A DNA stretch of 64,000 bases from DATDAH01 sp963845425 (GTDB taxonomy: Bacteria > Actinomycetota > Acidimicrobiia > Acidimicrobiales > DATDAH01). The position numbers and the translations under genes are program-made. This document shows positions 58,045 through 64,000 of this stretch, in pieces; the stretch's first letter is position 1; each line of letters starts with the position of its first letter. The DNA is taken from the NCBI GenBank assembly GCA_963845425.1, contig CAWJSC010000010.1:248001-312000 (forward strand), in the 5' to 3' direction. Below the pieces are notes generated by a model, which made no database searches, was not told the origin of the DNA, and worked only from the letters and a program-made list of their open reading frames with translations.

Positions 58045-58854
58045 TCAGGTCGTGGCGAGGGGTCGGGCGCGGGCCCCGTCGACGGCGGTCTCCTGGCTCA
58101 GGTGCCAGCCCAGCCAGGCCAAGCCCACCGCGGCGAGCAGCACGGGGACCACGACGTAGACCACGGGCATGTTCCCGGCATCACCGCCGCCGATCGTGAT
58201 GACGAGGGCGACGACGAAGTCGACCATGACCACGATCGGACCGGTGATGACCAGGGTCAGCGGAGCGACAGGGAGGACCGATGCCCGCAGCATCTCCACG
58301 CCGAACACGAGCAGGGCGATGGCCAGCAGCAGGATGAGCAGCGCGGCGGCGCCGTAGGCCGCGGCCAATGACAGAATCGGGGAGAGTGCGGCGAGGACGA
58401 AGGCCGCCCGACCCAGGCGCCCCAGGCCGCCGTGGCGAGCCCGGAGGCCCCAGAGACCGAAGATCAGGGCGGGGAAGGCGAGGCCGAGGACGACCACGGC
58501 GGTGCCGTGCATGCCCCCCGTGTTGTCGGTCGCCTCGTTCCCCCACTCGCCCACGACCAGCAGGATCGGGGCCAGCAACAGTGCGCAACCGGCGAGGCGG
58601 GTCTTGGTCGTGGGCACCGCAGCTCCTTTGGTCGATTCACTGATGCACACCTTGGCCACGAGCGCGGCGGATCCGAACCGGGCCACGGCCTCGGCTTCGG
58701 CCTCGGCCGGGGTGCGACCGTCGGCCACGAGGCGCTCGACGGCCTCGAGCAGGTGGTCCTCGGCCTCCTCGACGATGTCGTCGGCATCGGCCAGCTTGGC
58801 CACCGAGAACCGGAGCTCGCGGAGGTAGGCGGCGATCAGGCGGTCGTCGGCCAT
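58045..58854 (-). CDS. PadR-linked membrane protein with DUF1700-like N-terminus
   Basis: The protein has 269 residues from the ATG at 58854; the frame reaches 16 codons further into the PadR gene. Residues 1-70 are the helical prefix (RLIAAYLRELRFSVAKLADA, then EDHLLEAVERLV) typical of PadR partners and permease prefixes. Four to six membrane helices follow. It overlaps the PadR gene by 19 bases, so the two are co-transcribed. This is the second such cassette in the window. Confidence 0.8.
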   Translation of the reverse strand: MADDRLIAAYLRELRFSVAKLADADDIVEEAEDHLLEAVERLVADGRTPAEAEAEAVARFGSAALVAKVCISESTKGAAVPTTKTRLAGCALLLAPILLVVGEWGNEATDNTGGMHGTAVVVLGLAFPALIFGLWGLRARHGGLGRLGRAAFVLAALSPILSLAAAYGAAALLILLLAIALLVFGVEMLRASVLPVAPLTLVITGPIVVMVDFVVALVITIGGGDAGNMPVVYVVVPVLLAAVGLAWLGWHLSQETAVDGARARPLATT

Positions 58855-59174
58855 GGCGGCGCCCCCACGATGCGCTGGACGGTCTCGGCGAAGGCGGTCC
58901 ATTCCCGCCGCTTCTCCTTGGCGGCGGTGGTCCCCTGCGGGGTCAGCGTGTAGGTCCGGCGGCGACGGCCGTTGACCTGGGTCCAGGTGCTGGTCAACAG
59001 CCCGGCCCGCTCGAGGCGGTGCAGCGCCGGGTAGACGGTGCCCTCGGGTAGGTCGATGGCCCCGTCAGTGCGGCGACGGAGCTCCTCCAGCACGGCGTAG
59101 CCGTGGAAGGGCCCGTCCTCGACGATGGCCAGCAGGAGCAGGTCCAGATGGCCTCTGACGATGTCGGCTTTCAT
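58836..59174 (-). CDS. PadR-family transcriptional regulator
   Basis: This 112-residue PadR protein has LDLLLLAIVEDGPFHGYAVL, the recognition part EGTVYPALHRLERAGLLTS and the wing RRRTYTLTPQG. It probably represses its own operon. Its promoter carries repeated CCTAGG/CTAGGTAT units (59175-59204), and the -10 box is eight bases before the ATG, so the mRNA is nearly leaderless. Similar in design to the PadR gene at 3314 but with a different operator. Confidence 0.9.
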   Translation of the reverse strand: MKADIVRGHLDLLLLAIVEDGPFHGYAVLEELRRRTDGAIDLPEGTVYPALHRLERAGLLTSTWTQVNGRRRRTYTLTPQGTTAAKEKRREWTAFAETVQRIVGAPPWPTTA

Positions 59175-59211
59175 ACCTAGGCACGCTATACCTAGCGGGC
59201 CTAGGTGTCAA
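59175..59211 (-). promoter_or_regulatory. Promoter and CTAGG-repeat operator of the second PadR operon
   Basis: TTGACA (59211-59206) and TAGCGT (59088 equivalent, plus positions 59183-59188) stand 17 bases apart on the minus strand. CTAGGTAT occurs twice and CCTAGG twice across the promoter, so the regulator would block both promoter boxes. For clarity: the -10 box occupies 59188-59183. Confidence 0.65.
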
Positions 59212-59218
59212 CGATGGT

Positions 59219-60559
59219 TCAGGCCCCCCCGCGCCGGCGGAAGGCGACGACGCCGCCGGCCACGACGGCGGCGGTCCCGACGGCGATGCCGATCGGGATC
59301 ACCGGGTTGCTCGCTTCGTCGTCGCCGTCGTCCCCCGACGCCTCCTCGCCGGACCCGTTGGCGGCGGCCACCGTCGTGGTCGGAGCGGGCTCGGCGGCTT
59401 CGATCCCCCGGAAGGGGCCGGTGACCTCGTAGGTCATCCCCTGCTGGGTGTTGCCGCCCCGCTGGGAGCTGAAGTAGAGCCGGGTGCCGTCGGGTGAGAA
59501 GACCGGGCCCGTGACCTCGGAGTCGATGGCGTCGGGGGGCAGGGGCTCGGCGCTGATCTGGACGATCGGGGCCACCTCGCCCTCGGCGGTGATGACCACC
59601 ACCTGCATGTCGCCGCCGTCCTCGGCCACGTAGAGGTCGCCGGACCCGGCTTCCACCGTGACGTTGTCCACCCCGGTCAGCAGGCCGGTCCCGTCGTAGA
59701 CCACCTCGATGGTGTCGGTGGCCGGATCGAGCGAACGGACGTGGTCGTCGCCCTTGGTCGTGAAGTACACGATCCCGTCGGCGTACCAGCAGCCCTCGCC
59801 GCCGTCATAGGCGGTGACCTCGGGGACCTGGAGGCGGGTCGGCTGGTTCGCGCCGGACGGGTCCGGGACCTCGAACCAGGTCACCGCACCCTCGGGATCG
59901 GTCGAGGCCACCTCCAGCAGGCCGGCCGAAAGGTCGGGGTAGGCGTCGGGGGTGAAGCGGTAGAAGGCGCCGTCGGGCTCGTCCTCGGTCAGGAAGACGT
60001 ACTCGTTCTCGGGGTCGACGGCCGCCGCCTCGTGGTGGAAGACCCCCATCGCCGGCCGGGCGACGCCGGAGTCGGCGGTGGTCGGGTCGCACTCCCAGAT
60101 CTGGCCGCCGTCGGTCTCCTCGCCCGACAGCCAGGTGCCCCAGGGCGTCGGCCCGCCGGCGCAGTTCTGGGTCGTGCCGGTCAGGAGGGAGTAGGCGTCG
60201 ACCACCTCGCCGGCCTCGTCGTACCGGATGGTGCTGACGCCGCCCTCACCTTCGAGGAAGTTCTCGCTGTTGACGACGTGGTACCAGCCGCCGTCGTCGA
60301 TCGGGAAGGTGGCCGCTCCGTCGGGGTAGATCGGCCACACGTAGTCGGTGCCGGCCACGGGCGCCTGAGCCCGGGCGATGACCCGCGAGGTGAACCCCTC
60401 GGGCAGCTTCAGGCCGTTGGCGTCGGGCTGGGCGGCCAGTGCCCCGTACGGCCCGCCACCCCCCTGCTGGGCCGACGCCTTGGCCCCGATGACGAGGACC
60501 ACACCGGCCCCCGCCGTCCCCCCGAGGAACCCCCGCCGACTGATGCCCCCTGATGTCAT
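59219..60559 (-). CDS. Tat-exported PhoX-like (DUF839) protein, membrane-anchored
   Basis: The 446-residue protein starts with a twin-arginine signal (ISRRGFLGG, then a hydrophobic stretch to about residue 30). The mature part has the beta-propeller blocks of PhoX-type phosphatases (NCAGGPTPWGTWLSGEET, FHHEAAAVDPENEYVFLTED, TPDAYPDLSAGLLEV). Such enzymes bind calcium and iron and release phosphate. Residues about 415-446 are a membrane helix with basic end. It is a likely substrate of the TatBC pair encoded in this window. Confidence 0.85.
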   Translation of the reverse strand: MTSGGISRRGFLGGTAGAGVVLVIGAKASAQQGGGGPYGALAAQPDANGLKLPEGFTSRVIARAQAPVAGTDYVWPIYPDGAATFPIDDGGWYHVVNSENFLEGEGGVSTIRYDEAGEVVDAYSLLTGTTQNCAGGPTPWGTWLSGEETDGGQIWECDPTTADSGVARPAMGVFHHEAAAVDPENEYVFLTEDEPDGAFYRFTPDAYPDLSAGLLEVASTDPEGAVTWFEVPDPSGANQPTRLQVPEVTAYDGGEGCWYADGIVYFTTKGDDHVRSLDPATDTIEVVYDGTGLLTGVDNVTVEAGSGDLYVAEDGGDMQVVVITAEGEVAPIVQISAEPLPPDAIDSEVTGPVFSPDGTRLYFSSQRGGNTQQGMTYEVTGPFRGIEAAEPAPTTTVAAANGSGEEASGDDGDDEASNPVIPIGIAVGTAAVVAGGVVAFRRRGGA

Positions 60560-60607
60560 GGGGGGAATCCAAGCACGTCCCGCCCACAGAACGTTGCGCA
60601 GGGCGGT

Positions 60608-60802
60608 CTATTGGCCGCCCTTTTGCACGTAGGACTTGACGAAGTCCTCGGCGTTGGTCTCCAGGACCTCGTCGATCTCGTCCAGGAGGTCGTCCAGCTC
60701 GGCCTTGATCTTCTCGCCGGACTCCGACGTGGCCGGGGCCTCGTCGACCTCCTCCTCCTGTCGGGAAGGAGCCGTCTTGCGCTTCTGCTCTCGCTCAGCC
60801 AT
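60608..60802 (-). CDS. pup: Prokaryotic ubiquitin-like protein Pup
   Basis: This 64-residue protein is mostly disordered and acidic, with the helical C-terminal half that binds the Mpa coiled coil (KIKAELDDLLDEIDEVLETN) and the end KSYVQKGGQ. It ends in Gln, so it must be deamidated by Dop to Glu before PafA can attach it. The dop gene next to it is frameshifted in this sequence (see there). The gene follows dop by 17 bases. Confidence 0.97.
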   Translation of the reverse strand: MAEREQKRKTAPSRQEEEVDEAPATSESGEKIKAELDDLLDEIDEVLETNAEDFVKSYVQKGGQ

Positions 60803-60819
60803 CGATCACCCTCGTCGTC

Positions 60820-62329
60820 TCAGGACCCGAGTCTGTCGAGCAGCTCGGCCGCCGTCTTGGCTTCTGCCAACAACGTACCCACGTGCGCTTTGCTTCCGCG
60901 ACCGGGTTCCATCATCGGCACCCGGCGCAGTGGGTCGGTCCCCACGTCGAAGACCATGGAGTCCCAGTTGGCGGCCACGATGGCGTCGGCGAACTTCGCC
61001 AGGCAGGTCCCCCGGAAGTAGGCCCGGGTGTCCTCGGGGGGCTCGGTGACACCGGCCTCGATCTCGTCGTCGGTGATGATCCGCTCCAGGTCGAGGCGGG
61101 CGAACAGCGACTTCTCGGGCCGCAGGTCGTGGTACTGCAGGTCCATGGCGGCCAGCCGGGCGTCACTCCAGTCCATGCCGTCGCGCTCGGCGGTACGCGT
61201 CGAGCAGGCGGTACTTGGCCACCCAGTCCAGCTGGTCGGCCAGCGACAGGGGGTCCGACTCGAGGCCGGTGAGCACCGCCTCCCAGCGACGGAGTATCTC
61301 GGCGCCGACCACCTCGCCGACGACGGCCAGACCTTCGGACTCGGCGTACTTGCGGGCCCGGTCCAGCAGCTCCCACTGGACCTCGAGGGCGGTGACGGTT
61401 GAGCCGTCCTCCAGCTCGAAGGCCTTGGCCAGGGTCAGGTCGTAGGACACCTGGCGAAGGGTGGGGACGGGCCGGGCGAAGCGCAGATCGCGGGGCAGGG
61501 CGTCGTCCTCGATCATGGCCAGGACGATGGCGGTGGTGCCGACCTTCAGGAAGGTGGCCACCTCGGAGAGATTGGCGTCACCGATGATCACGTGGAGGCG
61601 TCGGTAGCGCTGGGCGTCCGCGTGGGGCTCGTCGCGGGTGTTGACGATGGGTCGCTTCAGCGTCGTCTCGAGGCCGACCTCCTCCTCGAAGAAGTCGGCC
61701 CGCTGGCTGAGCTGGAACGGCACCTCCCTGGTGGTCAGGCCGGGGGCCTCGCTACCCACCTTGCCGGCGCCGCAGAAGATCTGGCGGGTGATGAAGTGCG
61801 GGGTGATGTGCTGGACGATGCGGGGAAAGGGCACCGCCCGATCCATGAGGTAGTTCTCGTGGGTCCCGTAGGAGTTGCCCTTGCCGTCGGAGTTGTTCTT
61901 GTAGACGACGATCTCCTGGCCCGGTGGCAGCAGCCGGCGGGCGGCCTCCATCGACCGCTGCAGGATGATCTCGGCCGAGCGGTCGAAGCGCACCACCGAA
62001 CGGGCGTCGCCGCATTCCGGCGTGGACAACTCGGGGTGGGCGTGGTCGACGTAGTAGCGGGCGCCGTTGGTGAGCACCACGTTGACCAGGTGGGTCTCGA
62101 CCTCGGGGGCCATCGTGCCCTCGGGGGGCACTCCCCGGGCGTCGTTGCCGGGCGACTCGTCCTCGAAGTCCCATCCGACGCGGGCGGCGGCCGTGGCCTC
62201 GGTGCCCGCCAACTCGTTGACGTAGGCGTTGATCAGGACCGACGACGCGGCGATCGGGTTCGACTCCGGCGTCCCCCGCACCATGATCCCGTACTCGGTC
62301 TCGACCCCGAGGATCTTCTGGATCGCCAC
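60820..62329 (-). pseudogene. dop: Deamidase/depupylase Dop, interrupted by a single-base frameshift
   Basis: The first part (from the GTG at 62329, about 380 residues) has KILGVETEYGIMVRG, VVYKNNSDGKGNSYGTHENY and HVIIGDANLSEVATFLKVG. It ends early after YRLLDAYRRARRHGLE. The second part (60820-61176) continues exactly where Dop should: DWSDARLAAMDLQYHDLRPE to the C-terminus. Removing one C at 61189 or 61190 rejoins both to about 502 residues, the normal size. Dop deamidates Pup and removes it from proteins. The break is either a sequence error, a recent mutation, or programmed frameshifting. The ATG at 62347 is rejected as start because a TAGGGT -10 box lies between it and the GTG. Confidence 0.88.
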
Positions 62330-62336
62330 GAGACCG

Positions 62337-62342
62337 ACCCTA
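62337..62342 (-). promoter_or_regulatory. -10 box of dop-pup
   Basis: TAGGGT on the minus strand ends seven bases before the GTG at 62329. It decides the start codon of dop. Confidence 0.45.
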
Positions 62343-62419
62343 TCCATGGCGTAACGCCGGTTGCCGTGATCGAGGCTGCGGAGTCGGCAGCGAAGCAGCT
62401 CTACCAGACGTTCGCCGAT

Positions 62420-62436
62420 AGCTGCCGTAGGCAGCT
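62420..62436. terminator. Short hairpin after mpa
   Basis: AGCTGCC (62420-62426), loop GTA and GGCAGCT (62430-62436) form a perfect seven-pair hairpin, 19 bases downstream of the mpa stop. There is no T run. It likely ends the mpa transcript before dop. Confidence 0.5.
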
Positions 62437-62455
62437 GGAGCCGCGCCGGCGGCGA

Positions 62456-64000
62456 CTAGAGATATTGCCCGGTGCCCACCCGTTCGATGGAGCGACCGCC
62501 CTTGGCCTTGTCGGCGTCGGAGGACACCAGGGTGCGCACGTAGACGATGCGCTCGCCCTTCTTGCCCGAGATCTTGGCCCAGTCGTCGGGGTTGGTGGTG
62601 TTGGGGAGGTCCTCGTGCTCCTTGTACTCCTGGTGGATCGACACGAGGAGGTCATCGGTGCGGATCCCCTTGTCGCCGGTGGCGATGAGGCGCTTGATGG
62701 CCAACTTCTTGGCCCGGCGCACGATGTTCTCGATCATGGCCCCGGAGGCGAAGTCCTTGAAGTACATCACCTCCTTGTCACCGTTCTGGTAGGTGACCTC
62801 GAGGAAGCGGTTGCGCTCGTCGTCGCGGTACATCTCCTCGACGGTGGTCTCGATCATGGCCCGCACGGCCTTGTCCGGGTCCCCGCCGCCGAGGTCGGTC
62901 ACCTCGTTCGGGTCCAGGGGCAGGTCGGCGGTCAGGTACCGGTGGAAGATGGCGGCCGCCGCCTCTTCGTTGGGGCGCTCGATCTTGATCTTCACGTCCA
63001 GGCGGCCCGGCCGCAGGATGGCCGGGTCGATGAGGTCCTCGCGGTTGGAGGCCCCGATGACGATGACGTTCTTGAGGGCCTCGACCCCGTCGATCTCGGC
63101 CAGGAGCTGCGGGACGATCGTGGACTCCATGTCCGAGCTGATGCCCGTGCCGCGGGTGCGGAAGAGGGAGTCCATCTCGTCGAAGAAGACGATGACGGGC
63201 ACGCCCTCCTCGGACTTCTCCCGGGCCCGCTGGAAGACGAGGCGGATCTGGCGTTCGGTCTCGCCCACGTACTTGTTGAGCAGCTCGGGGCCCTTGATGT
63301 TGAGGAAGTAGCTGCGGGCCTCGGCGTCGCCGGTCAGCTCGGCCACCTTCTTGGCCAGCGAGTTGGCCACGGCCTTGGCGATGAGCGTCTTGCCACAGCC
63401 CGGGGGTCCGTAGAGCAGGATGCCCTTGGGGGCCGGGAGCTTGTGCTCGGCGAACAGGTCGTGGTGGACGAAGGGCAGCTCGACGGCGTCGGTGATCTGC
63501 TCGATCTGCTCGTCCAGGCCCCCGACGTCCTCGTAGGCGACGTCGGGCACCTCCTCGAGGACCAGCTCCTCGACCTCGGGTCGGGGCAGGCGCTCCAGCA
63601 GCAGGCCCGAACGGGTGTCCATCAGGGCGTGGTCACCCGAGCGCAGGCGCTGGCCCTTCAGCGCGTCGGCCAGGTCGACCACCCGCTCCTCATCGGCCCG
63701 GCCCACGATCAGGGCCCGCTGGTCGCCCATGACCTCCTTGATGATCACGACCTCGCCGGTGACCTCGCCCGAGCGGGTGAGGACCACGTTGAGCGACTCG
63801 TTGAGGACCACCTCGCTGCCCCGGACCAGGTCCTCGGCCGACAGCTCAGGGTGTACCGCCACCCGCATCTTCCGGCCGCCGGAGTGCACGTCGACGGTGC
63901 CGTCGTCGTTGACCCCGAGCAGGGTGCCGTACGCCGACGGGGGCTGGGTCAGCTTCTCGACCTCTTCGCGCAGGGTGGCGATGTGCTCGCGTGCTTCGCG
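62456..64000 (-). CDS. mpa: Proteasome-activating AAA ATPase Mpa (ARC), 5' end outside the window
   Basis: About 514 residues are seen and the frame stays open to the right edge. The visible part starts with the end of the coiled coil (REHIATLREEVEKLTQPPSA) that binds Pup, followed by the OB domains and the AAA module: Walker A GPPGCGKT, Walker B VIVFFDEMDS, arginine-finger region ILRPGRLDVKIKI. The C-terminus ends GTGQYL, which docks the ring on the proteasome alpha subunits. It unfolds pupylated proteins. The Walker A region is intact, so it should be active. Confidence 0.96.
   Translation of the reverse strand, partial: REAREHIATLREEVEKLTQPPSAYGTLLGVNDDGTVDVHSGGRKMRVAVHPELSAEDLVRGSEVVLNESLNVVLTRSGEVTGEVVIIKEVMGDQRALIVGRADEERVVDLADALKGQRLRSGDHALMDTRSGLLLERLPRPEVEELVLEEVPDVAYEDVGGLDEQIEQITDAVELPFVHHDLFAEHKLPAPKGILLYGPPGCGKTLIAKAVANSLAKKVAELTGDAEARSYFLNIKGPELLNKYVGETERQIRLVFQRAREKSEEGVPVIVFFDEMDSLFRTRGTGISSDMESTIVPQLLAEIDGVEALKNVIVIGASNREDLIDPAILRPGRLDVKIKIERPNEEAAAAIFHRYLTADLPLDPNEVTDLGGGDPDKAVRAMIETTVEEMYRDDERNRFLEVTYQNGDKEVMYFKDFASGAMIENIVRRAKKLAIKRLIATGDKGIRTDDLLVSIHQEYKEHEDLPNTTNPDDWAKISGKKGERIVYVRTLVSSDADKAKGGRSIERVGTGQYL

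Noticed and set aside
61176..61200. Separate small gene for the Dop C-terminus starting at ATG 61176
   Set aside because: The protein is the direct continuation of Dop after one extra base; an independent gene is less likely than a frameshift.
61180..61200. Classic slippery site for programmed frameshifting in dop
   Set aside because: No heptamer of the X-XXY-YYZ type and no homopolymer longer than two bases is seen at the junction; kept only as a remote option.
1..64000. CRISPR arrays, insertion sequences, phage genes, rRNA
   Set aside because: No regularly spaced repeats, transposase, integrase, phage structural genes or rRNA segments were seen.

Overview
The window is very GC-rich, gene-dense and almost entirely chromosomal housekeeping. 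It has a Pup-proteasome locus (mpa, dop, pup, prcB, prcA, pafA, pafB, pafC) that runs into tatB/tatC/helY, and a gcvH / FHA protein / FtsR-type MerR / DUF151 / second MerR / gcvT / gcvP block. Both arrangements are recognisable from mycobacteria. The proteasome, DUF3866, DUF4193, DUF2510 and SigE-type sigma genes say Actinobacteria. The SLH-domain surface protein, the long ThyX-like protein and the mix of neighbours suggest a deep branch such as the Acidimicrobiia; this placement is inference, since no rRNA gene is present. GTG and TTG starts are common. Many genes have a TAnnnT -10 box 6 to 8 bases before the start codon, so leaderless transcripts appear to be the rule.

Layout. 1-950: end of an acyl-CoA carboxylase beta gene, a small zinc-ribbon gene and a tRNA-Pro(GGG). 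951-2720: one secreted propeller-like protein, bounded on the far side by a copy of the tRNA-Pro anticodon-to-T-arm segment (possible integration scar). 2749-8299: PadR plus membrane partner, SGNH hydrolase, a giant SARP-type regulator and a coiled-coil protein. 8374-14183: SRAP/HMCES-type DNA-protein crosslinker, DUF2079 membrane protein, HIT hydrolase, CDP-alcohol phosphatidyltransferase and a sugar-nucleotide transferase/phosphomutase fusion. 14209-22924: glycine cleavage genes interleaved with signalling genes. 22917-24977: lipoprotein and a membrane diguanylate cyclase.

25104-32479 is the most interesting part. A three-gene ECF transporter operon of the CbrTUV (cobalamin) layout is flanked on both sides by secreted proteins with prenyltransferase/transcobalamin-like alpha-alpha repeats. 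One of these sits behind a clear cobalamin riboswitch, carries three SLH domains and overlaps a membrane-anchored protein that resembles the beta domain of transcobalamin/intrinsic factor (DUF4430-like). I read this as a cell-surface vitamin B12 capture system, made like a split intrinsic factor, that feeds an ECF importer.

32530-42708: mixed small and metabolic genes (zinc-finger protein, DUF2510, a large proline/alanine-rich protein, HAD, crotonase, NUDIX, GNAT, DUF4193, ThyX-like, M20 amidase). 42705-64000: helY-tatC-tatB, small zinc-ribbon genes, glycerophosphodiesterase, signal peptidase I, pafC-pafB-DUF3866-pafA, prcA-prcB, then an interruption of about 6 kb (sigma factor and membrane partner, DHFR-like protein, lipoprotein, PadR cassette, Tat-exported PhoX-like protein) before pup, a frameshifted dop and mpa, which runs off the right edge. 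Two long perfect hairpins with the same GAGGCAATAG stem core (35434-35476 and 54754-54792) look like a conserved terminator-like repeat.
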